Counted from the first letter of the stretch, positions 13,290 to 25,168 are shown. The stretch is DNA of 64,000 nucleotides from Tetrastigma voinierianum (GCA_016808115.1 JAEQBH010002950.1:372001-436000); one strand, 5' to 3'. A program made the numbers and translations. Notes: generated by a model not told the origin, from the letters alone.

Positions 13290-14275
13290 TTCTTTTTGGT
13301 GTAGACGACACCTTCGCAACCCGTCATGTTTTTCTGTCTTGTTCCAATGTAGACGACACATTCAATGGTCCTACGCTTCACTTATTCCCGAATGAGATCT
13401 ACACCTTCACGACACTGGCCACGCTTTTCTCTCCTCTGCCTTGTTCCGACGTGTGACGAAACCTTTCATGATCCGGGCTACTTTTGCCTTGTTATGACCT
13501 AGGCGCACCCCTCAACCACGCTCGCCTTGTTTCGACGAGACCTACACATCTGGCGATTCACTACATTTTTCCATCTGCGGTCAACATGTGATACCTCGCG
13601 ATCCATCATGTTTTTCTATGTTGTTTCGATGTAGATGGCACCTTCACGATCCATCAAGTTTTTCTGTCTTGTTCTAACGTAGGATCGATCCTTCACATCT
13701 ATCATGTTTTTCCTCTCGCCTTGTTCCAACGTGAGACAATAGTTCTCTTCATGATCATCATGCTTTTTCTCGTCTTGCTTTAATGAGACAGACCTCATGA
13801 ACCGTCACATTTTTTTGTCTTGTTCCAACGTAGATGGCACCTTCACGATCTGTCATGTTTTTTCGTCTTGTTCTGACGTAGATGACACCCTCATGATCCG
13901 TCATGTTTTTCTAGTCTTGTTCCGACATGGACGACACCTTCACGTTTTTCTGTCTTATTTCGATGTAGATGGCACCTTCACGATCCATCATGCCAGAACA
14001 TGACGCCGCCTCATGATCTCATCATGTTTTGCCGCCTTCTTTTCCGATGTGTATCACACCTTCACGATCCGTCACGTTGTCTGTCTTCTTCTGAAGTAGA
14101 CGACACCTTCATGACTCGTCACTTTTTTCTGTCTTGTTTTGACATAGACCCCTCACAATTCGTCACATTTTTCTGTCTTATTCCGACGTAGATGACACAT
14201 TCACGATCCGTCACGTTTTTCTATTTTGTTCCGACGTAGACGGCATCTTCATGATCCGTCACATTTTTTCCCTTT
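13290..14275 (+). repeat. Minisatellite of about 48 bp per unit, near the 3' end of element A
   Basis: About 20 degenerate head-to-tail units with the consensus order gtagacgacaccttcac / gatccgtcatgtttttc / tgtcttgttccgac. Spacing between successive gtagatg(g/a)cacc blocks is 48 bp around 13830-13880. It lies between the non-coding body and the 3' LTR, where Ogre-type elements are known to carry variable tandem repeats. Short open frames across it are an artefact of the repeat. Confidence 0.88.
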
Positions 14276-14670
14276 ATAGAGTCTAGCTTCTTTTTTTTCT
14301 TCCTTTTAGGCCATGAGTCTTGTCTTATCATGAGTTGGCTTCGTCCTTTGTCCCCTATGGTAGAAGAGTGTTTATAGCACTTCATTGACATTCCTCTTCG
14401 CTTCCCATTAGCTTGATCTTATCTTGAGTTTTATTTGGTATCTTGTCTTGTTCCCATATGTCTTCCTCTAGCATGCTTGTAGGTCTCCCTATGGGCATGT
14501 TTATCCTCTTCGTCCTTAGTGGTTCAATCATCCTTTGACCATTTTTGGAGACCATTTTAGGGGAGTATGGATTCATATTGTAACTTTAGTGGCTTTGGCA
14601 TTTTCTTTTGTTGCTTTATTTTGGAGTAAGCTGGTGTTCCTCTTGGACATTTTTAGGGGCCTCCTTTGTT

Positions 14671-14761
14671 CTTCGATAGAGTTCAACACATTGCACTCAC
14701 TTTTCACACTTTCGATTCACTTCATTATTCATGTTTATTACACTCATGAACTCTATCGAAG
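14671..14761. repeat. Perfect 15-bp inverted repeat next to the 3' LTR
   Basis: cttcgatagagttca (14671-14685) and its exact reverse complement tgaactctatcgaag (14747-14761) are separated by 61 bp and end 11 bp before the LTR. The place normally held by a polypurine tract shows no clear purine run. Confidence 0.85.
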
Positions 14762-14772
14762 ATGAACATATT

Positions 14773-16046
14773 TGTAGACCCCTAAGTTTTGTTCTTGCGA
14801 TGAGTTTTTTTTTTTTTTCATTTGTGAGATATTTAAAGTCCCACATTGGAAAGTGAGAGAGGGAGGAAGGCCTCCCTTGTCTATAAAGGGGAGAGTCTCC
14901 AACCCTTGAAGGGAAACGAAAATTTTGGGACAATGTGCCTCTAATTGGAGGTTCAAACATGTCTATAAGTTTTTATTTATTTTAAGAAATGATGGGTCAT
15001 CTCCTTAAAAGGAAAGAGGCTCAAAATCTCTCATAATTTAAAAGTTTTAATAATTTGGGCTTTGAGGTCCTAATTTTGGGAGGTGATCCTGGCTTTTAGA
15101 GATTCGCTCGTCAGAGAGGCGACTCTAATTCGAGGAGCTCCCTCTACTGTAAGTTTCACGACTTTCTTTTAGTTAGGAAATCTTTTTATTTTATAGTTAT
15201 TTTATTGTTTAATTAATTGTCTTGTACATTTATTTAATTTATTGTTTTCTTTAATTGGGTCATTTAAATATATTATTGTTTTATTTTTCAGAAATATATT
15301 GTTTTTTTTTTTAGATTTACTGCTAGATGTTTTCTGTTTAATAATTTAATACATTTTACTTAATTCATGAACCATCACCCACCTTGAATTTATTCAAATT
15401 CCCACTTTTTAAATTTTCAATTTCGTTTTTCTCAAGTTTCCAATTTTAAAACTACAAATTCTCAATTTCAAAATAATTTGGGTAGGGCCTGACATCCTAT
15501 GTATCATTTAAAAAAATAATTTGACCTCTAATCTATAACCTATTTCTAATTGAATGTGAATATTTTGTATTTCTTTATTGCACTAACATTGTTCCTATTG
15601 ATAGTATTTCTGATTTACTGCCCAGGTACACATTTTTCTCATCTAACTTTATTTATTTATTTATGTGTCTATTCATTTATATATATATGGTGTGTTGTCG
15701 TATTATTATTGCTTCTCATTGATATCCATTGATATATGAGCCAAAAGTCGCATTTTCCTTAATTTGTTTAATAGAGACCCGACTTTAGGGGCTTAGAGGA
15801 GTGTTACGCTTCCATAGTACCTTCTCGATAAGTAACCTGATCCTCGGACCTAGACTCGGTTTTTCTCAGACATTTTTTTTTCTTATCATGAGTCACATTT
15901 AGGGTTTTTCTTTATTATTTTGTTTTCCCTTTTAAAATAAAACAAAATAAGCTTCTCCAAAACTGCCTTCTAAAACGGTTTTTTAAAATAAAATGAGTCT
16001 CGCTTTTAGTGAGAACTATAGACAACAAAAAAAACATGGGTCCATA
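14773..16046 (+). repeat. 3' LTR of element A
   Basis: TGTAGACCCC start and a decayed end (ggtccata, CA changed to TA). Colinear with 808-2497 apart from the short AATTTCAA tract. Followed by gtatt, the right half of the TSD. Confidence 0.85.
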
Positions 16047-16051
16047 GTATT

Positions 16052-16676
16052 ATCAGAAAACAGTAATCTTTTGAAACCAATTTTTTTTTGGAAAATGTTA
16101 TTTAGGAAAAAATGTAGGTTTTTTTTTTTAAGAGGAGTCTTTTCCCAAAAGAAAAAAAAAATTTTTTTTTTGGAAAGGGTTATTGAAAAAATAAAGATAG
16201 ACCACATAGATTGTTGGTTTTAGGAAAATCCTTGTTGAAAACTTGCATAGATCGATGCACCTAAGATACAAATAGCTAAAAACCATATAGGATGAAATAA
16301 TATCCAGGTAAATAACATAATAAATCAGTATAAAGCCTATAAATTTGATAATATAGTGACTAGAATAAAAAAGAAGTGAATAGGGTGTTTGAAGACAAAA
16401 GAAAAAAATTTTATAAAAAAGTAATACAATCATTTTATAAGTTCTTTAATACGTAAATGTCTATTAGTTATTTTTTGAAAAGACAATTCAAAAATAGAAA
16501 TTTTATAATTGTAAATTTATTATTAAATTTTATTATATATTATATTTAATATTAGAATTGTGATTCATTTTAATTTAAATGTATTCAATTATAAAATAAA
16601 CAATTTAATATTTAATACTACTACTAAGCCTTATTCAATATTTAGCTAAATAAAAGTTTTATTTTTTGAAAATGCT
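16052..16676. other. AT-rich flank, no gene recognised
   Basis: Very AT-rich sequence with T and A runs at 16080-16175 and an AT-rich block at 16490-16660. No open frame with a domain. It lies between element A and the left remnant of the copia LTR and may be old host DNA or an unrecognisable repeat. Confidence 0.5.
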
Positions 16677-16777
16677 GTTGAATGATGATCAAAAGGAAAT
16701 ATTCCCTCTTATGTACGAGAATATAAGAGAATTTCCCGAGAGATGGAAATAGTGTCAGAGAGAGCAAGGAAGCAAGA
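16677..16777 (-). repeat. Left part of the copia LTR (element G), split by element B
   Basis: This lies directly left of element B and ends in its TSD caaga (16773-16777); the matching right part resumes at 41405. The text (agagaatataagagaatttcccgagag and gagagagcaaggaag in plus sense) has the look of a copia LTR end. The left limit is a guess from a possible TG end at 16677. Confidence 0.45.
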
Positions 16778-18741
16778 TGTATTTTTCCTATCTGGGGTCC
16801 GTTGACTACCCGTCAACCCATAGAATACTCGTGAATTTCTGTAACTTAATAATTAACATTTAAAATCTAGTCTCCTTTGTAATGAGCTCCACCAAACCCG
16901 TAACCCGTCCTAAACAACATCATAAGACATATACATGAGTAAAAACGGCCACTAGGCCCATACAACAATACTCATCAATATACATCAACTATATACCATA
17001 GCTCAAGAGTTAATAATTCACTCTTATTTCAAACATATATTAAAATTTTAGAATTCTAATACATGTCATACATCATAAAACCATCAAAGCCACAACCTTT
17101 TCTTCAAATCGGTCCCAAGATGAGCCGCCTCGTACGCTCCCAGACTCGAAATAATATAATTCCCCGATTGTGGTGAGCTAATGCTCAAGAGAGGAATCAA
17201 CCCTAAATGGGTTACTCCCCACCTAAGTGCATATGCAATGATCCAATGTAAACACACACTTAAGTAAATTGATCCTACTTGGAATGTCTACATGACCAAT
17301 CCTTCCATGTCCCAGTCCTCATCGACTCCCTCACACTTGGCTTTCATGTGTGAGAGGGAAAACATCATTTTCAAAACAAAAACTTGTTGTTCTTGAAACA
17401 TACCACCGAATCTCAGTGGGCCATGGGACTACCCTCCGAGGCGAATGTGCTGGTAACCCTCCAAAACACACATGGACTCCTCCGACATGTAATCGAGGGA
17501 CCATCTCCCCAACACCATTCTCCGAAATCATCCCGTGAAATTCCTTTCACAACCATTTCATTTTTCGAAATCTACGTCATGCACACACACCTAGTTTGTT
17601 ACCTTTGCATATGAAATACATTATGCCATTTCAACACACTTATATAAATACATGCAAATATATCATCATGAATATTTACATAATTCAAATCACAAACAAA
17701 TATGTTATATAAATTCTCAATACATTACACCAAAATTAGCTACCATACATGGACTAATATCAAACACTTGTTAATCATTTTGAATTACTCAACCAAACAT
17801 ATTTTCTCTCACAAAATATTTTATGGATACTATTCATGTGAACAAAGGAACCCTCGGGTTACCGTTACTAATTAATTCATCTAACATCGGTTCCAATGTG
17901 AAAGGTAACCCGACTTACAGCTTACTTCCAGCCTTATATTACTACCAAAGCATAATTTATAGTAAGAATTTACATTACTAGCAGCCCAAATAGTCCTGTG
18001 ACTGCTACCATTGCCTAATTAGGTTCCACAAATTCTCACACTCCGGTCCCAAGTTTTGGGACCGATCAAACGGTCGTTCAAGGCCTCAAACCAATCGAAA
18101 CATCACAAAACACTTAAACAAAGTGTAACTCAAGTAGGATAAAAAACCCCACCATGGAGCTTGTCGAACTCAAGAAATCCCAGACGGCGTTGCTCCTCAC
18201 CTCGAGAACGACTTTCCTTGCATCTGGCTGAATCCAACGGTCCGAATGTCTTCGGATCTTAGAGAGAAGTCACACTCTTCTACTAAAATAAAAAACCTAG
18301 GCCATCAGAAGTGTTTTCTCCCTTTCACGTTTTTTGGTTCTGTAATTAAAGTGTAGAGGATGACACTACTGCCATTCTCATCTATCTGTTTAAAAATTTA
18401 AAGAATACCAATCATGTCCCTAAGCCCTGATTGACATGGGACTATCTCGCTATCCATTTTATCTCTTCTCTACTCATGCAACATGTGTCACATGAGTACA
18501 TATTATAGGTGACTTTTTTCACATCACATTTCGTTTTATGGCACCCGATACCCGATGCCTCGAAAAACGTGCAAATTCTGACTATCTCGGAATTCAACGA
18601 AATTCGATGTGGTAGCTAGATTTCGCTGGTGACGATTCCATGCGGAAACTGCTTTCGCTATCTCGAGATCTAGAAAATTTGTATTTTACCGAAATTACGA
18701 TTTTGTCATTTTCCGTAAATGGAATTTTATCTGATCTTACA
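16778..18741 (-). repeat. 3' LTR of element B
   Basis: In plus sense it begins tgtatttttcc and ends gatcttaca, so the minus-strand LTR begins TGTAAGATC. It follows a polypurine tract (18742-18757). It shares its structure with 39489-41399 and with the solo copy at 44820-46502. Confidence 0.9.
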
Positions 18742-18757
18742 TTCTCCCCTTCAAAAG
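18742..18757 (-). promoter_or_regulatory. Polypurine tract of element B
   Basis: On the minus strand cttttgaaggggagaa lies directly before the TGTAAGAT start of the 3' LTR, the usual priming site for plus-strand DNA in LTR elements. Confidence 0.85.
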
Positions 18758-20300
18758 GAATTTCGCCCTCAAATTCGTACAATCACAACACAACACACAT
18801 GCATATGCAACGCGCACCATACCATGTGATGTAAACTCACTATTTAAACATTAAACGACTAAACCACGACCTTCATCCAAAACAAGAAGTGATAGGTGGC
18901 CCGCATCGCGGTCCTCGCTCCCTACATCGAATTCCCCTCCACTCCACCGTGCTGCCATAACACCTCACAGCCTCACTAGCCTGCGCCGAAACCCGATCAC
19001 CCGCTATCCAAATGCACACCATTAGTCCCTCCGAAGGTCCCATCGCTAGTCAACTCCAATCTCTCCCAATCCACTCCACAGCCGGATCCGGAGCATACTC
19101 CCAGCATGGAGCCGTGAAACACCGCGGGACACCGACATGTCGGGCTGCACGCCAACCTGATGCATAAAGACCCACCCTCTCGAGTGCATCTGTAGTGCCC
19201 ACAAACTCCTGGGCCGATAGCTTCCCGCACAACCCGCACATCACTCCTCTAGCATCACCTTCAAGAAAACGTGATCCCCAACCTCGAACTCTAAGGGTCG
19301 TACATCGTACACGCATAGCTCTTCCGCCACTTTGAGCCGAGGCAGATGCCGTCGAATGCTCACCTTCTGAGGTGTTCCTAATCAGATCGTGACCAGCGAC
19401 GGAGCTCTCTCCCAATTTCATTCAACATAATCTGATCTCGTACGGCCTCCCATACAATGCTCATATGTTATCCGTGAAACTCGCATGATAACTGTTGTTG
19501 CAGGCAAATCCCATTATGCGTGCTCTTCCAGCCACACTTATATTCAGACGCATGTTCGTGAAAGTATCGCCCTCTAACACCCTATGATCCTCTCAATCAC
19601 CATCCGTCATGGGTAAAGCTGTACTATGGTTAGTTCATGGTACTCCATAGCCTTTGGAAATCCTTCCAAAGTGCTAAATCTGGGTCCTGGTCCGATATCA
19701 TGGATACCAAGATTCATGTAACCTGATCATCTCTCATACAACCCAGAATCTCTCCAATGAAGGTCATCAAGACGCTATAGAAAATGCCGACTTCGTGAGC
19801 CTAGCCTACTATCACCCATGCCGCGCCATGCCTCTGCAGCCGTCCGCAAGTGCGGGTCGTAAAACCAATTTGATGCCCCACTTCCACCACCACCTCCTCT
19901 AATACCAAGTAGCCCTCACCGGGCTTTGGGGCTGCTCTTCGGGCCTTGCACTACTCCACGCACGTGGATATCTGTCAACAAAGCCCCACGTGTCTCTTCA
20001 TCCCACTCCGCAGTATCGCGACTTAAGATCCCGGTACATCTTCAGGCACCGATGCAATGCAAATCGAGCAATGAAACCCCGAGAATCTCCTCTCAACTCC
20101 AATAATCGGGAACCACTACTCATTCCCCTATATCAAGACTACCATCTACGTGGACCTGCCCGTACTCGTCACCAGACTGGATCAGATCCGATCCCCGATG
20201 GACACTATCTCTGCCGGCCCACCGGACTCAATCACCGCAGACGGTAGCCACTAAACTCCTTAATGTACCGAGCCCGCCATCAGACCAGAGTCTAAACTGC
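18758..20300 (-). pseudogene. Element B integrase C-terminal part and chromodomain-like tail (broken)
   Basis: Read on the minus strand across several frames, this shows the linker of Tekay-type integrases: LIRNTSE near 19385, then a KLS...FVG segment near 19220, and a tail near 18900-19060 resembling the chromodomain that follows integrase (VDWERLE...DGTF). Integrase inserts the cDNA, and the chromodomain is thought to direct it to heterochromatin. Frameshifts occur every 50-100 bp and the catalytic D,D,E residues could not be placed. It ends just before the polypurine tract, as in intact relatives. The lineage is well supported; exact domain limits are not. Confidence 0.7.
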
Positions 20301-21650
20301 CCTACGCCCTGAAAGTATCCGCCACTCCCTGGAAGTTATACTAGCCAATACCCTCGTGATCTCCGACCGAGCGATCAGCACCACATTTGCCTTACTAGGT
20401 GGAATGCAAAGGAAGTCATAACTCTAGGAACTCCATCCATCTCTCAAGGCTGCCTCATATCAGGTCCTTCACAAGGCGGAAAATATACTTCAGACTTTCA
20501 GGTCCGAGTACACCTCGAACTCCTCGGCCAGATAAGGGCAGCCAACATTCAAGGTGAAGACTACTACGCCAACCTAAGTCTTGTGGGTAATTCTGCTCAT
20601 GATTCTTCAACTAATCCGAACTATGCGGAGCTACCACCCTCCCGACTGCACTCAAACACATCCCGCCCCAAGACTGAGAATCTTCTCAAGACATCTACAG
20701 ACTCCCCTGCCCTTTGTCGCGGACTATCAAAATAGGATCAAATAAGTCCCTCTTCAACTCCTGGAATGCCTCCTCACATTGGTCATCCCAATTAAACTCG
20801 ACCTTCTGTCAACCTCTCATAGGTGCTACACCTGAGAAATCCCTCAATGAATCTCCCGTGAAGATTCAGTCAATCCAAGAAACATGATCTCAAGACCTAC
20901 CGCCTCTCCCAACTCATCACGGCCTCGACCTTCTCTCGGGGTCTACTCATTAAGCCTGATGTCAGATACCCACTGTCCCAAAATCTCACCGTAAGCCAAA
21001 ATCGTGACTCATCGAACTTAGCGCAGATGGGCCTGGTCTCTCAATTGTAATACAATCCTTCAGATCGAGTAGATCAAAATGTCATCCATGAAGACTACGA
21101 CAACCTGGACGGTAGATAAGCATCGGAATACCCAGTTATGCATGAGATCCATGAAATACGGGCCGCGCAGATTGGTCAATCCAAAGGCATCACCAGAAAC
21201 TTCTAAAAGTGCCCATAACGCAGCCCCACCGGGTTTAGGATATCTATCTCCCTAACCTCAAATTCGATGGTAACCGCGAAGGTCTATCTGGAGAGACTCG
21301 GCCTCTCAAATGATCAAACAATCATCTATCCTCGCAATAAACATTCTCGGAGTAGCAACCCCCTTCGCTCTCAACTCCGCCGATAGTCAATGCATAGTCA
21401 AGGGTCTTCATTCTTCTTCTGTTATAACCGAGCGCCCTACGGTGGAAGTGCGCTGTTTCCACGAAACTCCTCATCTGGGGAGTCTCAGAATTTCGACTCG
21501 GTCTGGCACTCACAATCGGTGCCATCCTATGCGGAGTCATAGAGACGGGCTAAGTACTAGTGTAACTCGACACCGAACTCTATAACCTTTACTGAGGCAA
21601 TCCCAGAGCTCATCCGAAACATCCACATACCGTAAACTACCAGGTGATCT
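20301..21650 (-). pseudogene. Element B reverse transcriptase-RNase H (broken)
   Basis: Minus strand. A clear RT catalytic block, FMDDILIYS, is encoded at about 21065-21095; its two aspartates bind the metal ions. Just before it is FMDLMH (about 21130-21150), matching the FMDLMNRVF segment of gypsy RTs. The RT-RNase H connection (FNWDDQCEEAFQ-like) is at about 20757-20805, and an RNase H block resembling VYSD...KYIF at about 20480-20530. Stops and frameshifts make it non-functional. Confidence 0.82.
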
Positions 21651-22339
21651 AAGCTCGTCTCTCCTCATCCTTCAGTAGGCCGCTACCTAACCCTCTTAAC
21701 CGCCCCCCGACACCGGAATAGTATACCGTCTCCTGGGCAAAATATCGCGTCATTCTCAACACAACACAGCATCGGCCCCGCGGTGCAGCTGTGAACCCTC
21801 CTACGTCACAACCGATAAGGACCCCCGTGCCGTCGCCAATCCATCCCTGTGATGACATCGAACTCGATGTCCACGATCCCAGTCCACTCAGGAATAGAGT
21901 CCCCGAGATCTCCAACCTCGCAACCACACGATATCATTCCTATTCTCGCCCAACCCTTGGGTGGGAGAACTCACATACAGCGCTCCAAGGTCTCAACCTC
22001 TAAGCCCAACTCATCATAACCGACGTGAAGAATAACGAATGCTAAGCACCAGAATCAAATAACACTCTTGCTCATAGATAGCAAAAACATACCCCGTATA
22101 ACTAGTCAGACCGGCCGACCAGCTCTACGCGGATGGCTTAGACATGCCCTTAAACCCCCGAAGATCCCTCACCGTGGTCTCGCCCTCCGCCCGCCCTAAC
22201 CCGCCCCTTCGACCGGGCCACGCACGGGAGGTGCCTGCAGGGCCCCTCAGAATCCAATCGCTCTCCGCCTATACCGGCCGTGGAGGAATATACTCATCCT
22301 CTCCCGTCTCTATCGAATGGGACCGGCGCCATTCCAAAC
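21651..22339 (-). other. Element B protease interval, not resolved
   Basis: This lies between the gag zinc knuckle and the RT, where the aspartic protease should be. I could not read a DTGA-type active site in any minus frame, so it is either lost or hidden by frameshifts. The interval is GC-rich like the rest of the element's coding part. Confidence 0.4.
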
Positions 22340-23290
22340 CCCGGGATCCCCGCTCGGGTAATCCTTCCTCATGTGTCTAGCCGCCGCAAGAGTAACACAC
22401 CATCTCGCCTAGCTCGACTGGGGCAGAATCCCCCATCCGTCCCCCGGCCCGGATGGTCGCGGGGGATTGAACTCCCCCCGTGGAACTAGAAGCCCCTCTC
22501 GTCTTTCCTCGAACTAAGAAGACCGACTCTTCCTTCACATATTACTAACACTCGTGATCCAGTGCTCGACATCCCTTTATCTCTCTCTCTATGGTCAAGG
22601 CCGTCCCAACCATGGAGTCCATATCCTATAGGCGAAGTCATACAATCCTGGCCCAAATGGACAACTTCAGCCCATTCTCAAATCTCCTAACCTTAGCCAT
22701 GTCCGTGGCCATGTAATCATCAGCAAAACGGGCTAGCTTTGTGAATCTAGCCACATAATCCATCACATTCATCACCGCCCCCGTCAAATTTTCAAGGACC
22801 AGCCTTCTCGTGATGCCTCAAGTAAAGATTGGAAAGTCACTTACCCAGAACAGCCTCTGAAATTCTCACCCATGTCATTGCCTCTAGGTCTCAGAGGTCT
22901 CGCCCATTTCACCATACTCTGGGTCTCACCTCTAGCCAGAACGCAGCTGGGCCTAATCCTCATCATGCCAGGTAATCTCCATAGCCTCTAAAACCTTCTC
23001 GACCGTATGAACTAATGGTCTCGCACCATCTGGACTTCCTCCCCTTGTGAATGCCTGAGGATGATGTGCTCCTAAACTCCGGGAGGTTACAGACCTCCCT
23101 AACCACTCCATACCAAATTTCGAGCGATAACAAGAGTTTAATTTCATCTCACAAATTTCGCAGAAAGCTCCTAGGATCAAATACCGGTGGTGCTCCACTC
23201 CGCACCCCATGGACGCCCTCTACGTCCTTGCCCTTTACTATCCATCTACGCCCAATATGTTGGCCCGACAAAGATTCTAAGGCATAAAAC
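22340..23290 (-). pseudogene. Element B gag with decayed CCHC zinc knuckle
   Basis: Minus strand. A block at about 22595-22745 reads FTKLARFADDYMATDMAKVRRFENGLK in pieces, which is the capsid C-terminal segment of Tekay gag. Downstream, at 22371-22397, CYSCGG, a stop codon, then T-H keeps the CX2CX4H spacing of a zinc knuckle; the last Cys is not seen. Gag forms the particle and the knuckle binds element RNA. Frames at 22953-23210 probably cover the N-terminal part. Several stops are present. Confidence 0.72.
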
Positions 23291-23922
23291 ATTCTCGTAG
23301 ACACTGTCCATACAGAAATATATTACATGTCCCCGCATCATACAATTTAAGACAACTATTTCTATGTATCAAATCATATTTAACATCAAAAAATTTATTT
23401 TTAAAAATTTCATTTTTTTTATCTCATTTTATTTGATTTTATTTTATTTTTCAAAAAATTTTAATTCATTTTCTTTTCCGAAAAATTCAGGAATAAGGTT
23501 CATGAACAAGGTCCAAACAAAGGACTCGTAAAACAAGATTTAGTCCGGGTGGGTTCGGCTAGGTGCACCAAGTACATCCAGCTGACTCCAGACGCACACA
23601 CCCAGTGTGCCTGGAAGCCGCGCAGACCGAGCCGCAGTTCGCCGGGACCACAGATCGCGCGTTCGGCGGTCGGCCAAGTGTCGCAGCCCGGCCGCCGCAC
23701 GCTGCTCAGGCCGCACGAGGCACGACCGCGGTCGTGGCTCGTGTCGACACAATGCCTCACCCCGCCTCCCTAGTCACACACTCATTGTATCAGCGAATAA
23801 ATTCTCAGCCACTAAGCCTTCCCGCCACGATACAACCAACTGTGTCGACCTTCACCCAGCTTCAATCAGACGCCTACTGCAATACACCTCCCTATATTGC
23901 AACCCAACCTTCTCACTCTTCA
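23291..23922 (-). other. Element B leader, part next to gag, with a GC-rich island
   Basis: AT-rich at 23330-23490, then abruptly GC-rich at 23550-23770 with overlapping open frames on both strands that match nothing known to me. It ends at the insertion of element C (TSD cttca, 23918-23922). It should be the 5' untranslated leader; its other half is at 38604-39463. Confidence 0.6.
23714..23743. repeat. 30-bp near-perfect palindrome
   Basis: The core CACGACCGCGGTCGTG (23721-23736) is a perfect 16-bp palindrome. The flanks cacgag/ctcgtg extend it to 30 bp with one mismatched pair. It lies in the GC-rich island of the element B leader. Confidence 0.9.
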
Positions 23923-24059
23923 TGACAGTCCAAAACTCCATTAGATTTTTAATCCATTTTCTAAGTATATTACGAAGATAAATGTTGATTTGTTTACGTA
24001 AATGTGGGATATTTTACTAAATTTCATTTGCATGAAAATACAAGAGAAGCTCAAATCTT

Positions 24060-25095
24060 AGCAAAATCGTAAGAAACCAACAGCAGTTGGTAATCAGGTC
24101 ATAACTCGAAAATCAAGTCACATGTAGCTTTCACCGCACCCATTCCAAGTCACGACATCAACAAATCTCTATTTTCAAGAAGAGTAGAAAACTTGAACAA
24201 GTAGTCGTGACTAAGAAGGAGGTCAAGGGCACGAGACTAAAGGAAATAATCAAAAGTGGAAGAAGTCCATGTCGCGACATCACTTTGATGTCGCGACTCC
24301 AAAAGGATATGAATGATGTCATGACACCACTATACGCGACAGCGATCCGTCTACGGCTCACAAGAGGTCTTTGCAAAAGAAAGAGGTTGCAGCTAGTTTT
24401 TAAATGCAGTCACCATGTCGCGACACTACTCATAATGTCGAGCATAAAATAGGAAGATTCAAAGTGTAACCAAAAATGAGTTTCAAAGGAGGTCTAACCA
24501 GAGCCAAATAGTAAGCACTTGCCAAGAACCGAATCCATGACCTTTATAAATCAAGGATTAGGAAATGATGTCACATCACTCCATTAAGGTCGCGACCAAG
24601 GTGAAATGAAAGGTGAGGAAATTAAGGCTGCGACACTACCTAAGGTCGCGACCGGAAATAGGTGGAAGCGGAGTGAAAACTCAGAGCAACGTGAGAACCG
24701 AGGTTGCAACCAAGAAAAGAAACGAGTTAAAAGAGGTCGCGACATCACCACGAGGTCGCGACATAAAATTGAAACATATGAAGGCAAGAAGACTGACCAA
24801 CACAATTATGATCAAGAAATCAAAGTCAACATTAAGTCATCATACAAAGGTAAAAGTGTCTGAACCTAAAACCGATGTCGCAATCGGTTGGAAGAATAGA
24901 AAGACAATGATGTCGCGACATGTAACTGAGGTCGTGACATCAACCACTGAGCAAATGAGGTCGCGACCACAAATGATGTCGCAACCACTGATCAAAGTAG
25001 TTGCAAGACAAACTGGTTGCAACTTAAAGAAAGAGGTTGCGACTAATCACGAGCAATCAAGAGAAGTCCATGTCGCGACATCAACTTAGGGTCAC
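24060..25095. repeat. Array of GTCGCGAC palindromic words in U3 of element C
   Basis: At least ten exact copies of the 8-bp palindrome GTCGCGAC (for example 24271, 24290, 24417, 24736, 24755, 24912) and many one- or two-base variants (gtcgtgac, gtcacgac, gtcgcaac, gttgcaac). Most are preceded by atg, cat or gag and followed by atc or cac. The variants are mainly C-to-T or G-to-A changes at CpG. The array is repeated in the other LTR (36060-37085). Confidence 0.9.
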
Positions 25096-25168
25096 ATATG
25101 ACAAATAGCCGCTTTTCTTTTCGAGTTCCACCCGACATTTTAGGATCTCTACCGCATTCTTTTTATAG

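Larger units (their letters stand above)
808..16046 (+). mobile_element. Element A: Tat/Ogre-type LTR retrotransposon, non-coding (LARD-like)
   Basis: Two direct long repeats (808-2497 and 14773-16046) both begin TGTAGACCCC and end in a matching ggtccaca/ggtccata block. The 5 bases before the first (gtctt, 803-807) and after the second (gtatt, 16047-16051) agree at 4 of 5 positions, as an aged TSD would. A primer-binding-site-like block follows the first repeat. Without its two nested solo LTRs the internal region is about 6.7 kb. No gag, protease, RT, RNase H or integrase motif is visible on either strand, which fits a large retrotransposon derivative. Assignment to Tat/Ogre rests on the tRNA-Arg-like binding site, the LTR start and the 3' tandem array; it is an inference. 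Confidence 0.78.

Noticed and set aside
13290..14275. Possible CRISPR-like repeat-spacer array
   Set aside because: Units are degenerate and contiguous with no unique spacers, in a plant retroelement context; it is a minisatellite.
23549..23981. Four overlapping open frames on both strands, up to 124 codons
   Set aside because: They arise from a GC-rich island lacking stops; none has a recognised motif, and they lie in the untranslated leader of element B.
24613..25089. Plus-strand open frame of 158 codons
   Set aside because: It runs through the GTCGCGAC array in the LTR of element C; its periodic composition follows the array and the frame is not kept in the partner LTR.
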